A stretch of 64,000 nt of DNA from Sutcliffiella horikoshii DSM 8719 (GCA_001648575.1 LQXN01000052.1:1-64000); one strand, 5' to 3'. Positions 35,635 to 44,610 are shown, numbered from the stretch's first letter. Numbers and translations are program-made. Notes: generated from the sequence alone by a model not told the origin.

Positions 35635-36072
35635 CTATTTTGCTACTGATTCTGGAAACAGATTATGCTTCGTTTGATAAGGACTGCCTGTTAGAATCAC
35701 TTGTTTGCCTAGCTTCTTTTTCGTATTCACCACAACAGGAGCCTGCAGGTTGGCAGTTGTTAGGTGGAATGGGTCTGCCATTGTCAGAACAGTATAGACA
35801 GTCACATCTTCAGGAGAATCCAGCTCCAGAATATCCACAGCCTGATTCTCGAGATTAAAATCATAGTCTTGGAAGAAAGCAAAAGGATTTGTTAAAACAA
35901 ACCCAAGCCCTGGTGTCTTTACCGACTGTAAAATATAAAATGTACCTTCCTCCGTAAAAGGAATCACCGCGAACTCCTTTTCCTCTATAAATCCTGGCAC
36001 GCCATTCGGAAAATTTATCACTTCTTCTTCCTGCAACTCTATCAATCCATGATACTTCGTTTCTGTTTTCAT
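35635..36072 (-). CDS. fliW: Flagellar assembly factor FliW, CsrA antagonist
   Basis: A 145-residue beta-barrel protein that binds either flagellin or CsrA. Conserved stretches are INFPNGVPGFIEEKEFAVIP, SPEDVTVYTVLTMADPFHLT and NLQAPVVVNTKKKLGKQVIL. It is 15 bases from csrA and just downstream of the yviE-like gene in the flgM-to-hag series; the three-part FliW-CsrA-flagellin homeostasis circuit is complete here. Confidence 0.95.
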   Translation of the reverse strand: MKTETKYHGLIELQEEEVINFPNGVPGFIEEKEFAVIPFTEEGTFYILQSVKTPGLGFVLTNPFAFFQDYDFNLENQAVDILELDSPEDVTVYTVLTMADPFHLTTANLQAPVVVNTKKKLGKQVILTGSPYQTKHNLFPESVAK

Positions 36073-36084
36073 CTTCTCACAACC

Positions 36085-36678
36085 TTATATTTTTTGTTCG
36101 TAGCCGCCTGTACCGACATACCGCAGATTCTCAAAATCTATATCCAGCGAGGAGTAATTAGCCATGTTGACTTGCGTTGCTCCAGGTGTGTATTCATGCA
36201 CCGGTTTGTTCACCACAATGTCAATGACAGGTTTACGCTCCTGCCACTGTATATCCACTGAACCTGGCTCATAATCAATTTTCACACTAAAATGCGATGG
36301 AATCCAGCCAATATTAAATTCCTTGGGAGGACCTTCACTATTCCGCTTTGCCTGACGTACAATTGCTCCGCCACCATGCTCGATTCTCATCATTTCATTT
36401 CCGTCCTGTGCAACCCTGGCAAGCCCCTCAAGCCAATCCCGCCTTCCAAGCTGAGCCGCTTCCTCAACCCTCCTGGCCACACTTTTCAAATCCATATCCT
36501 CCCTGGCCTGCGTCTGATCAATCGTCAACCTACCCGGCGTCCGCTGCATCACCAACTCCGCCTTAGGCTGCTCGATGCTGAGTTCTGCCTTAGACTGCTG
36601 TATTTTCTGTACTGGCTTCTGAATCTGTAGCTCGGTTTGTGCAAAGGTAGACTGCAAACGTATCTGTGGAAATAACAT
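36085..36678 (-). CDS. yviE: DUF6470 family protein (YviE-like)
   Basis: A 197-residue protein of unknown function encoded in the flagellar late operon between flgL and fliW. It starts MLFPQIRLQSTFAQTELQ, followed by a Gln/Lys-rich region with repeated PKAEL motifs, and a C-terminal part with RPVHEY-like residues (KPVHEYTPGATQVNMANYSS). AAGGAAGTTGGTGATTAC precedes the ATG. Position and length match B. subtilis yviE. Confidence 0.82.
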   Translation of the reverse strand: MLFPQIRLQSTFAQTELQIQKPVQKIQQSKAELSIEQPKAELVMQRTPGRLTIDQTQAREDMDLKSVARRVEEAAQLGRRDWLEGLARVAQDGNEMMRIEHGGGAIVRQAKRNSEGPPKEFNIGWIPSHFSVKIDYEPGSVDIQWQERKPVIDIVVNKPVHEYTPGATQVNMANYSSLDIDFENLRYVGTGGYEQKI

Positions 36679-36715
36679 GTAATCACCAACTTCCTTAAAG
36701 GGTTTTAGATATCTT

Positions 36716-36843
36716 AGCTGTGGATTGGAGCAAATGGCGTAGACTCCAGCGGGAGAGTAGCGGCAATGTTGAGACCCCGCAACTAAGTGAGGAGGCTCAA
36801 GGTCGCCCCGCGGAAAGCGAAGCCATTTGCGGAAAGGAACAGC
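36716..36843 (+). repeat. GC-rich intergenic foldback repeat, type A copy 3
   Basis: Runs from AGCTGTGGATTGGAGCAAAT to GCGGAAAGGAACAGC with the core GAGACCCCGCAACTAAGTGA, then GGAGGCTCAAGG. It lies between flgL and the yviE-like gene, inside the flagellar transcription unit, so the mRNA would carry it as a long hairpin. Confidence 0.85.
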
Positions 36844-36922
36844 GGTGCATTGCTAATTCCAAAAAAAAACTGCCCCAGAAACAACTGCCATCAAACAGCT
36901 CCCTCCAAGACAGTTCCTCACC

Positions 36923-37801
36923 CTACCTTAAAAAATCCAACAACGAAGGCTGAATCACCCGCGCTCCCACACCAAGCGAAGCACGGTGCACACTCTCCTG
37001 CATCGTCAAATCCGTAATAACTTTCTCAATATCCGCATCCTCATTATCCGATAGAATCCGCGTAGCCACCACTTCTTGATACCCAATGCGGTTGTCCACC
37101 ATTTCCAATCGATTATAACGGGCACCCAACTCAGAACGCTCAGCCGAAATGGTATCCGCAGCTTTATCAAAGCGTCCCATCAAATCCTTCAGTGCATCCG
37201 TATCACTTGTTTCAAGTGCAGCCTGAAGCCCGTTCCAGATCTCCATCATGTCCTTATTAAAAACATTATCTGCATTGATGTTGGATTGCAGCTTGATCCC
37301 ACGGGATACCTCCACCTCAAACGGGGAGTTTTCCGTGCTGACAGATGTTGGATCATTCGCATCCGTGATCCGTGGCTTATCAATTGCAGTACCATTGAAA
37401 ATGTACTTTCCGGCCACTTGAGTATTGGCAACCTGGACAAAATCGTGTTTTAACTGTTCGATTTCTTTTGCCATTGCTTGGCGGTCTTCCGGGGAGTAAG
37501 TATCATTGGATCCTTGTACCACCAATTCACGGGCACGGTGCATCACGCTTTGTACGTGGTCCAATGCTGCCTCAGAGTTCTCCATCCACGCATAAGATTC
37601 ACTCAGATTACGTTTGTATTGCTCAAGCTCCGTCAAGTTTGTACGGTAGTACATCCCCTTCATCGCAACTACCGGATCATCGGATGGCCGGGAGATTTTC
37701 TTACCTGTAGAAAGCTGTTCCATCAGCTTGCCCATTTTTCCATAGCTTGTACTTAATTGCCGCAGAGAGTTCTGCGTCAGCATGCTTTGTGTGACACGCA
37801 T
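36923..37801 (-). CDS. flgL: Hook-filament junction protein FlgL (HAP3)
   Basis: A 292-residue flagellin-like junction protein with MRVTQSMLTQNSLRQLSTSY at the N-terminus, KLMEQLSTGKKISRPSDDPV, and ARELVVQGSNDTYSPEDRQA in the coiled part. The C-terminus ends GARVIQPSLLDFLR. It is 10 bases downstream of flgK, in order with B. subtilis. Confidence 0.96.
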   Translation of the reverse strand: MRVTQSMLTQNSLRQLSTSYGKMGKLMEQLSTGKKISRPSDDPVVAMKGMYYRTNLTELEQYKRNLSESYAWMENSEAALDHVQSVMHRARELVVQGSNDTYSPEDRQAMAKEIEQLKHDFVQVANTQVAGKYIFNGTAIDKPRITDANDPTSVSTENSPFEVEVSRGIKLQSNINADNVFNKDMMEIWNGLQAALETSDTDALKDLMGRFDKAADTISAERSELGARYNRLEMVDNRIGYQEVVATRILSDNEDADIEKVITDLTMQESVHRASLGVGARVIQPSLLDFLR

Positions 37802-37811
37802 TTATCTACAC

Positions 37812-39674
37812 CTACCTTCCGCCTATTCCCAATCCGTTTATGATTCTATCTAAAAGCTCATCCGTTAATGTGATCATTCTTGCAGATGCATTGTATGCAT
37901 GCTGGAATTGGATCATATTGGTCATTTCTTCGTCCAAGGAGACACCGCTTACCGATTGTCGGCGCTGGTCCACTGATAGTCTCAATGTTTCACTGTTGTA
38001 AGCGAGTCGGTTCGCTTCCTGGGCATCTACCGCCAATCCGCCAATGACACTTTCGTAATAGTTTTGGAATGTCGTAGAAACTCCGTTCAACTGAAGTGTT
38101 CTCGCTTTTACCTCTGCCAATGCAATCGCATTGCTTCCGTCACCTACACGGCCACCGACCTCTCCTACCTTCGGGATATCAACCGCAATGAAATTCCCTT
38201 TTGATACATCTTCCAAGCGGACTCGGCTTAAGTCAAAATTGACAGAAGGATTTCCATCGGCATCCACAAACTCTCCTGACAACCCTTCACCAAGCTCTTC
38301 CAAGCTTGCAAAACTTCCGGAAGTCATCAATTCCTCTTTCGGAGACTTGGCTGCATCATATACCGTGTATGTAAATTGTTGAACCCCGTTGGCATCTACA
38401 GTCGACTGCACCGTAATCGAAACATTTTCCGCTCCATTATATCCATGAAAATCACCTGATGTTATGATGCCTTTGTTGTAGCCGGAAGCCGCGATATTGT
38501 CCAGCGATTGGACGATATCGGATGATACAGTGAAAAGCTTTGCCGCATTTTTTATATTCCCTGCAGCTATATCTGTATTTTTAAAATCAAAGAACTTGAA
38601 CGCTGTGTGCTCTCCTGATTCCATGCTCGAGATACTCCAGCCTGATTCATGGACCCTGTTGATCTCCTGGGCAAAATTGAATGCGACCGTATCCAGATGG
38701 TTCAACATATCAGGATATAGTCCTTTTTCGGTATTCCCTTCCATAAACCCGTAAGAATCAATCAGGCCGCGCAGTTTACCAGAAGCCTGCATGCTGCCGA
38801 CCCCAAAGCTTGCATCCCCAAGCTTGAAACCATCCACCAGTCCTGTGTCTGCACGGTATTCTAATGAAAGACTGTTAACTCTATTACTTGTTGCATCAAC
38901 AAGTGTACCTATTTTACGGCCAGAATCATCCACCATCTCGATAGTGATTTTCCCTTCTGCCAAACTGCTTGGATTTCCACTGCTTCCAACTGTTGTCGTC
39001 TTGATGTTAACCAGCTGGGATAGTTCATCCACCAAGCGGTCCCGTTCATCATAAAGGTCATTTGCGAGATATCCATGGGGCTCGATTTCACCAATTTGCT
39101 TATTTATATTATTTATCTGCTGACTGATTGCATTTACCTGCTTTAACGTAACATCCATTTCATTTTTGATGTCCTGCTGAACAGATGATAAGGAATCAGA
39201 TAAGAACTTGAATGTTTCCGCCACCGCAAGTCCGCGCTGTCTTACAACCGAACGTGCACCTGCGTTTGTAGGGTTGACCGCCAGATCTTGAAACGCCTGC
39301 CAGAAACGGTCCAATGTAGTGGAAAGACCTGTTTCGGAAGGCTCGTTCATGATCTCTTCCATCTTTTGTAGGGAGTCCGCTCGCGCTTCCCAATAGCCAA
39401 GCTTATTATTTTCGCCACGATACTGGATATCCAGGAAACTCTCCCGCACACGCTGGATACTGCCTGCTTCTACCCCTGTCCCCATTTGTCCAGGTATTTG
39501 CGGACGGTTCATGGAAGCTGGTGGGTATGGTTCAGTCTGGACAAAATTGACCCGTTGTCTTGTATACCCCGGGGTATTGGCGTTGGCAATATTATGCCCA
39601 ACCGTTTGAAGGGCAGTTTGCTGGGTAACCAGGCCTCGCCTTGCTACTTCGAGACTATGAAAAGTTGAACGCAT
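37812..39674 (-). CDS. flgK: Hook-filament junction protein FlgK (HAP1)
   Basis: A 620-residue junction protein. The N-terminal rod/hook motif is TVGHNIANANTPGYTRQRV, and the C-terminus carries GVSLDEEMTNMIQFQHAYNA and ARMITLTDELLDRIINGLG, as expected for FlgK. The middle is variable. TAGGAGGAACACCG precedes the ATG. It follows flgN closely. Confidence 0.97.
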   Translation of the reverse strand: MRSTFHSLEVARRGLVTQQTALQTVGHNIANANTPGYTRQRVNFVQTEPYPPASMNRPQIPGQMGTGVEAGSIQRVRESFLDIQYRGENNKLGYWEARADSLQKMEEIMNEPSETGLSTTLDRFWQAFQDLAVNPTNAGARSVVRQRGLAVAETFKFLSDSLSSVQQDIKNEMDVTLKQVNAISQQINNINKQIGEIEPHGYLANDLYDERDRLVDELSQLVNIKTTTVGSSGNPSSLAEGKITIEMVDDSGRKIGTLVDATSNRVNSLSLEYRADTGLVDGFKLGDASFGVGSMQASGKLRGLIDSYGFMEGNTEKGLYPDMLNHLDTVAFNFAQEINRVHESGWSISSMESGEHTAFKFFDFKNTDIAAGNIKNAAKLFTVSSDIVQSLDNIAASGYNKGIITSGDFHGYNGAENVSITVQSTVDANGVQQFTYTVYDAAKSPKEELMTSGSFASLEELGEGLSGEFVDADGNPSVNFDLSRVRLEDVSKGNFIAVDIPKVGEVGGRVGDGSNAIALAEVKARTLQLNGVSTTFQNYYESVIGGLAVDAQEANRLAYNSETLRLSVDQRRQSVSGVSLDEEMTNMIQFQHAYNASARMITLTDELLDRIINGLGIGGR

Positions 39675-39685
39675 CGGTGTTCCTC

Positions 39686-40150
39686 CTAAGCTTTTGAATC
39701 GAACAGGGAGCGCGCAGGTGTACTCACGCTTTTCTTCGTGTTCACAGGTTTTTCGTAATTTACCGCATTAGGTTGCGGGTTAAGGGTATTTATCGTCATC
39801 GTGACAAATTGCAGGGACTGTTCAAGCAACAGCTTGTTAATTTCGTTCTGTTTTTGGATCTTGGCGATGGTTTCTGCCAATCTATCTTTCAAGTTAAGCA
39901 GTTCTTTCTTTTCCATCGGAGAACATGTTTCAATTAGCGTAGAAACCGTTTTTCCGTTGGATGCTTCCGCACGTTGTTTTTCTAGCTGAACAATCGCCCG
40001 TGTGTATTGCTTTTCTTCTCTCGTAATCTGCTGTAACTCCTCGACCTTGTTCGCTTTTACGATTTCTTCTTTCCGCACTGTCAATTCATAAAGGTAAGCA
40101 TGCAAAGTGAGCATCTTTTCTAAAATGGAAATAATCGTTGAAATGGACAT
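39686..40150 (-). CDS. flgN: Flagellar export chaperone FlgN
   Basis: A 154-residue helical chaperone for FlgK and FlgL (B. subtilis YvyG). It has a long coiled-coil bundle (MSISTIISILEKMLTLHAYL, then NKLLLEQSLQFVTMTINTL) with a basic, disordered tail. It is 11 bases upstream of flgK. A GC-rich foldback repeat separates it from flgM. Confidence 0.9.
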   Translation of the reverse strand: MSISTIISILEKMLTLHAYLYELTVRKEEIVKANKVEELQQITREEKQYTRAIVQLEKQRAEASNGKTVSTLIETCSPMEKKELLNLKDRLAETIAKIQKQNEINKLLLEQSLQFVTMTINTLNPQPNAVNYEKPVNTKKSVSTPARSLFDSKA

Positions 40151-40189
40151 AAGTTCTCCTTATTTGAAGGCTCTGTTAGCTGATCATCT

Positions 40190-40317
40190 AGCTGTTGATT
40201 GGAGCACAAGGCGAAGACTCCGGCGGGAGGCAGCGCTAGGTCGAGACCCCGCAGGCTTGCCGAGGAGGCTCGAGCAGCGCCCCGCGGAAAGCGAAGCCTA
40301 GTGCGGAAATCAACAGC
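40190..40317 (+). repeat. GC-rich intergenic foldback repeat, type A copy 4
   Basis: Runs from AGCTGTTGATTGGAGCACAA to GTGCGGAAATCAACAGC; the ends pair for about 20 bases with one or two mismatches. The core is GAGACCCCGCAGGCTTGCCG, then AGGAGGCTCGAG. It lies between flgM and flgN within the operon. Confidence 0.87.
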
Positions 40318-40331
40318 GGCGTAAACAGTAC

Positions 40332-40595
40332 CTATTTATTAAAATAAAAATCGATCATCTTACTTGCGACAGTCTTCGGATCTACCTTGTAAGTACCATT
40401 CTCCACAGAAACCTTAAGCTTTGCGATCTGCTCTTGACGTGCCTCTGTAAATTGAGAACGTTCCTGCATTTCCTTCGCCTTATTTGAGATTTCCACCTGG
40501 TCGCTCTTTGCTTGATTCGGTGTCTGCATTTGCTGCTGTTTCATGTGATTTTTATAGGGGTTGACTCCTGAAGAACCAATATTATTTATCTTCAT
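40332..40595 (-). CDS. flgM: Anti-sigma-D factor FlgM
   Basis: An 87-residue anti-sigma factor, holding sigma-D until the hook-basal body is complete. The C-terminal binding helix region has VSVENGTYKVDPKTVASKMI, and the N-terminus MKINNIGSSGVNPYKNHMKQ is typical. A very good sigma-D promoter lies directly upstream, so FlgM is in its own feedback loop. Confidence 0.94.
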   Translation of the reverse strand: MKINNIGSSGVNPYKNHMKQQQMQTPNQAKSDQVEISNKAKEMQERSQFTEARQEQIAKLKVSVENGTYKVDPKTVASKMIDFYFNK

Positions 40596-40633
40596 TGTTA
40601 TCCCTTCCTTTTCGAACAGTTTGTCTATTTATT

Positions 40634-40660
40634 AATATCGGCACAGTTTCCCGGATGTTT
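40634..40660 (-). promoter_or_regulatory. Sigma-D promoter of flgM
   Basis: On the minus strand TAAA, 15 bases, GCCGATAT: an exact match to the sigma-D consensus, 39 bases from the flgM start and overlapping the end of the yvyF gene by two bases. Confidence 0.88.
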
Positions 40661-41075
40661 ATAGGAATTTCTTATCAATTGCATGGTAGGTTCTTCCTCC
40701 GCTCAGACTTTCGCGTCGTCTTTCTTCTTCACGATCCAATTGGGAAAGCTGTCCTTCGATATCTTTTTTACAACTTATACATAGCTTATCCTCTCTTATC
40801 ATCCTACCACATCGGTCGCACGGATAACCTAAATTAGGAAATTGGGTAAGGTGAATACGGCCTTTACGGATGAACTTAAGGATAAGAGATTCCGCCACCC
40901 CGGTTTCTTCGACAACTTGATCCAGTCTTGCCGTCCTGTTTTCCCGTTGCCGGATGTATTTATATACAGTCTGATACTGTGCCTCTTCATCTTTATAACA
41001 CGCTTCACATACTTCCCTGAAGGCATTCTTCACATAAATCTGACCACAATTCGGACAATTATCTAGTTGGGACAT
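40659..41075 (-). CDS. yvyF: YvyF/TIGR03826 family flagellar-operon protein
   Basis: A 138-residue protein with two zinc-ribbon-like CXXC pairs at the ends (CPNCGQIYVKNAFREVCEAC and CDRCGRMIREDKLCISC) around a helix-turn-helix-like middle (RLDQVVEETGVAESLILKFI), found between comF and flgM in Bacillus. It is thought to help regulate flgM-operon genes, but its role is not settled. Its last bases contain the -35 box of the flgM promoter. Confidence 0.85.
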   Translation of the reverse strand: MSQLDNCPNCGQIYVKNAFREVCEACYKDEEAQYQTVYKYIRQRENRTARLDQVVEETGVAESLILKFIRKGRIHLTQFPNLGYPCDRCGRMIREDKLCISCKKDIEGQLSQLDREEERRRESLSGGRTYHAIDKKFL

Positions 41076-41136
41076 GAGGCAACTTCCTTTCGAGCAAAAG
41101 TTTCTTACTTTTTATATCGAAAGGATATGCAAAAAG

Positions 41137-41853
41137 TTAACTGCGAATTAAGGTAAGCGAGGAAATATCTCTTGCCCCCGCCTTTTTCAATACCTTTGCC
41201 GCCATCCTGATTGTTGTTCCAGTGGTATAAATGTCATCGATAAGGAGCACATTTTCGCCACTGACCATTTGGGGTTCTGTGACATAAAAGAAATTCTCTT
41301 GCTGCAACCTGTCCCGCCTGACTTTTTTGGATTGCTTGACGGAGTCTTTTTTATTAAGGGGCTCATCTACTTTAAGTGGTGCCAACAGTCCCGCTAAAAG
41401 TAGGGACTGGTTGAAGCCGCGTTCATAAAGGCGTTCTGCTCCCAGTGGAATGGGTACGAGGGTAAGCTGTTCTTTCTTAAAATATTTTTCATAGGTTTCC
41501 CGAAAATGTTTATGAAAGGCTTGTGCAAGGATCGCATCCCCTCTGAATTTATATAGAGCAAAAACTTCCTTCATATGTTCATTATACGAAAACACAGAAC
41601 GGTTCATTTTAAATAAATCGGCTGTTTCAGTCTCACTTTCCCACCTATGGCAATCAAAACATATATCCCCATGATGATTCTCCACGGGAACCTCGTCCCA
41701 TTCCCTGCCACAAATCCTGCAGAGTTTTCCGCAGATTTTCTGAAAAGCATTGTCACACGAAACACAAATCGGGTCAGACTTACTCAAACCAAGCAGATCC
41801 CCCCAGCCATAAGATGAAGCCAATTCCTCGTGACAAACCAAGCAATTACCCAT
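41137..41853 (-). CDS. comFC: Late competence protein ComFC, phosphoribosyltransferase-like
   Basis: A 238-residue cytosolic protein needed for DNA uptake and integration. The N-terminus has zinc-binding CXXC pairs (CLVCHEEL, CVSCDNAF, CGKLCRICG and CFDCHRW), and the C-terminal phosphoribosyltransferase fold has ENVLLIDDIYTTGTTIRMA. It overlaps comFA by eight bases, so the two are coupled. B. subtilis has comFB between them; here it is absent. Confidence 0.93.
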   Translation of the reverse strand: MGNCLVCHEELASSYGWGDLLGLSKSDPICVSCDNAFQKICGKLCRICGREWDEVPVENHHGDICFDCHRWESETETADLFKMNRSVFSYNEHMKEVFALYKFRGDAILAQAFHKHFRETYEKYFKKEQLTLVPIPLGAERLYERGFNQSLLLAGLLAPLKVDEPLNKKDSVKQSKKVRRDRLQQENFFYVTEPQMVSGENVLLIDDIYTTGTTIRMAAKVLKKAGARDISSLTLIRS

Positions 41854-43342
41854 CCTGAAATCCCCCCTTTTCTGCTCGATAGTTCATACGTCTAATCTGA
41901 TCGATTGCATTGATTATTTCACGAGTCCTTCCATAATGAAAAAAACGAACATCCCCGTCAGGATGCTGATTGCTGCGTCCTGCCCTTCCTGCTATTTGCA
42001 CGAGGGCACTTTCTGTAAACAGATTGTCCTCCGCTCCAAGTACACCAACCTGAACGTTGGCAACCGTAACACCACGCTCCAAAATCGTTGTCGTCACCAA
42101 AATTCTTGTCTTTCCTGCCCGGAAATCGGCCACCTTCTCCTTGCGTTTTCTATCCTTGGCATGAACACCTGCCACAAGTTCTCCAAATTGCATTTTAAGG
42201 ATTGCTGTAATTTTTTCGAGCAGCTCAATATTTGGCACAAACAGAAAAATGGGTCTGTTTGCCGAATGATGCTTTTGGACCCAATAAAGCACATTTCCGG
42301 GAAGCTTGCTCTTCTTCACCCTTTTCTCCCAGTTCCCACACCACTCCATGGCCGGGACAGGCAATGGTTTCCGGTGATATCTCGCAGGAATGATGAAAGT
42401 GGACAGCCTGCCTGAACGTGCTTCACGCTGCATTTTCTTAGAAGGGGTTGCGCTCAGATAGATTTTTGTTCCATCTTCTGTCTGAGCTTGATTTGCTGCA
42501 TATTCCAAAGCCGGATCAATTGAATATGGGAAAGCATCCACTTCATCAATAATGAGGGTGTCAAAGGCACGGTAATAACGAAGAAGCTGGTGGGTGGTTG
42601 CGATAGTGAGAGGAGAATTTTTCATACGATCTTCACTGCCTCCGTACAGGGTGGCAACCTCCATATCCGGAAACACCTTATGGAGACGCGGGGACAGTTC
42701 CAGTACGACATCAGTTCGAGGCGTTGCGATACAAACATGCTTTCCTTGAGACAAGGCGGATTCTATACCCTTGAAAAGAACCTCGGTTTTCCCGGCACCA
42801 CATACGGCCCATACTAGTAAGGACGTGTTGTTTTGGATTGCTTCGAGCACTTTGTCTGATGCCAGCTTTTGACCTTTGGACAAGGTGCCATTCCAGGTGA
42901 GTTTATAGTTGTAGGCTCTTGGTGAAGGCTTTGGGCCGCTCCAGCTTATGAGCGGTGTGCATTCGCTCACTCTCCCCATCATGATGCAGTGCCGGCAATA
43001 GGTGCATTCCTGATTACAACGGGAACAATGAAATGACGCAAAAAGGTTTACATTTATGTTTCCACATCTTTGACAGGTCTGTCCGACCTTGGTTGCAGTC
43101 AGACCGTAATCATATTTTAAAAATCCATATTGGTAATGAGATTGAATGGTTTCTGAAGGGAATGGAATTTCATCTATGAGAAGTCGTTTGCCATGAAGGT
43201 AATGCTGAAGATCTTGGTTGAAGGGGAACGTGGTGTCGTGCTGCGGATGGGGGATGAATGGGAAATCAGAGATTTTTTTTGAGTGTTCACTTTCTTGATT
43301 GGTCGGAATCAATATTTTATTTTCATTTGTGCAGAATAGCAT
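41846..43342 (-). CDS. comFA: Late competence helicase ComFA
   Basis: A 498-residue DEAD-type ATPase on the inner membrane face that pulls transforming single-stranded DNA. Residues ~90-140 hold a four-Cys zinc finger region (CQRCGN, CSRCNQECTYCRHC). Walker A is VCGAGKTE, the DEAD-type box is TLIIDEVDAFP, SATPS is motif III and QIAGRAGRS is motif VI. GGAGGAAAGCA precedes the ATG. A weak ComK half-box (AAAA-N5-TTTT) is near 43365-43377, unusually close to the start. Confidence 0.94.
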   Translation of the reverse strand: MLFCTNENKILIPTNQESEHSKKISDFPFIPHPQHDTTFPFNQDLQHYLHGKRLLIDEIPFPSETIQSHYQYGFLKYDYGLTATKVGQTCQRCGNINVNLFASFHCSRCNQECTYCRHCIMMGRVSECTPLISWSGPKPSPRAYNYKLTWNGTLSKGQKLASDKVLEAIQNNTSLLVWAVCGAGKTEVLFKGIESALSQGKHVCIATPRTDVVLELSPRLHKVFPDMEVATLYGGSEDRMKNSPLTIATTHQLLRYYRAFDTLIIDEVDAFPYSIDPALEYAANQAQTEDGTKIYLSATPSKKMQREARSGRLSTFIIPARYHRKPLPVPAMEWCGNWEKRVKKSKLPGNVLYWVQKHHSANRPIFLFVPNIELLEKITAILKMQFGELVAGVHAKDRKRKEKVADFRAGKTRILVTTTILERGVTVANVQVGVLGAEDNLFTESALVQIAGRAGRSNQHPDGDVRFFHYGRTREIINAIDQIRRMNYRAEKGGFQDG

Positions 43343-43413
43343 TGCTTTCCTCCTTAAATTTTTTAAAATGCTGTTTTCGTATATTTTGTTGCTTTTTCGT
43401 ATTAACCGGCCTT

Positions 43414-43451
43414 AAAAAAGACACCACAAAGCAAACCTGCTCATGATGTCT
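43414..43451 (-). terminator. Terminator after degV
   Basis: Hairpin AGACATCA / TGGTGTCT followed by TTTTTT on the minus strand. Confidence 0.82.
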
Positions 43452-43487
43452 AATTTTGTCGTTATGGGTACAAAGTATTTTTTTGTA

Positions 43488-44330
43488 TTATCGCTTGTAC
43501 CAGCCAAGTCCCAAGGCACCTTCGCCGAGATGTGTGCCAATTACCGGGCCAAAGTAACTAAGATAAAACTCAATATGCGGGTACTTTTGCTCTAGTTCTT
43601 TTTTCATCTCTTCCGCTTCAGCTTCACGGTTTGCGTGGATTACCACTGCACGCATCGGCACCTGCTGGGAAGCATCTTCATCAAATAGATCGTGGATACG
43701 CTTCACCGCTTTTTTACGTGTGCGGATCTTTTCGAATGGAACAATTTTCGTATCGACAAAATGCAAGAGCGGTTTCACCTGCAGAAGGCTTCCGACGATG
43801 GCCTGCGCACTGCTGAGGCGCCCCCCGCGCTGAAGGTGGGAAAGATCATCCACCATAAAGTAGGCACGATCGGATTCCTTTATCACGTTTAGGCGTTCGA
43901 TGATTTGTTCAGGAGTTTTTCCTTCTGCTGCCATTTCCGCTGCTTCCAATACGTAGAATCCTTGGATCATACAGCTGATTTCAGAATCATAAGTGAGCAC
44001 TTGGATATCATCAACCATATCCCCTGCTGCAAGAGCACCCTGATAGGTTCCGCTGATGCCGCTGGAAAGATGGATACTTACCACTGCGTCATAATCCTTT
44101 GCAAGCTTTTCATAAAGTGCGACAAACTCACCGATTGCCGGCTGGGAAGTAGAAGGCAGGTCACGGCTATTTTTGACTTCTTCGTAGAATTGATCTACTT
44201 TGATTTCAACTTCTTCTTGGTACGATTCGTTCCCGAAAATAAAATTCAGCGGGATCATATGTATGTCATGCTTTGCGCGTATTTCTGCTGGGATGTAGGC
44301 AGTACTGTCTGTAACAATCGCCGTTTTCAT
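43488..44330 (-). CDS. DegV family fatty-acid-binding protein (YviA)
   Basis: A 280-residue DegV/FakB-type protein that binds a fatty acid for phosphorylation by a FakA kinase. MKTAIVTDSTAYIPAEIRAK is at the start, SQPAIGEFVALYEKLA follows, and SIHLSSGISGTYQGALAA carries the binding serine. RGGRLSSAQAIVGSLLQVKP is also conserved, and GTHLGEGALGLGW is at the end. It sits between comFA and degU as in B. subtilis yviA. Confidence 0.92.
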   Translation of the reverse strand: MKTAIVTDSTAYIPAEIRAKHDIHMIPLNFIFGNESYQEEVEIKVDQFYEEVKNSRDLPSTSQPAIGEFVALYEKLAKDYDAVVSIHLSSGISGTYQGALAAGDMVDDIQVLTYDSEISCMIQGFYVLEAAEMAAEGKTPEQIIERLNVIKESDRAYFMVDDLSHLQRGGRLSSAQAIVGSLLQVKPLLHFVDTKIVPFEKIRTRKKAVKRIHDLFDEDASQQVPMRAVVIHANREAEAEEMKKELEQKYPHIEFYLSYFGPVIGTHLGEGALGLGWYKR

Positions 44331-44450
44331 AAATAGTAGACCTTCCTTATACTAAGTATTTCTGTTATCTATTTTGATTGTACATGAAATGGGGATAAGT
44401 TTCACCTTTTGTTTGAATTTTGTTGGGGTAGGTATGAGCGCTTTAAATTT

Positions 44451-44540
44451 TATAAGCCAAGTTTTCGATATATAAGCCAAGTTTTAATTTTATAAGCCAA
44501 CTTTTGATTTTATAAGCCACTTTCAAGCATATAAATGCCA
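44451..44540. repeat. 20-bp periodic repeat array
   Basis: TATAAGCCAA occurs at 44451, 44471 and 44491, with TATAAGCCAC at 44511 and a weaker ATAAATGCCA at 44531. The step is exactly 20 bases, and the intervening ten bases are T-rich but variable. It is in the degU-degV gap, where I see nothing else except the degU terminator. Confidence 0.9.
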
Positions 44541-44610
44541 TTCGACGCCACCAGACAAATTTCGCCCGTCCTGTCCCCTGCCCCCTCCACACAACCCAAA
44601 AATCCCCACA

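Noticed and set aside
43365-43377. ComK box upstream of comFA
   Set aside because: AAAATGCTGTTTT fits one half-box, but the second is missing at a valid distance and the site lies only about 23 bases from the start codon, so I mention it only in the gene entry.
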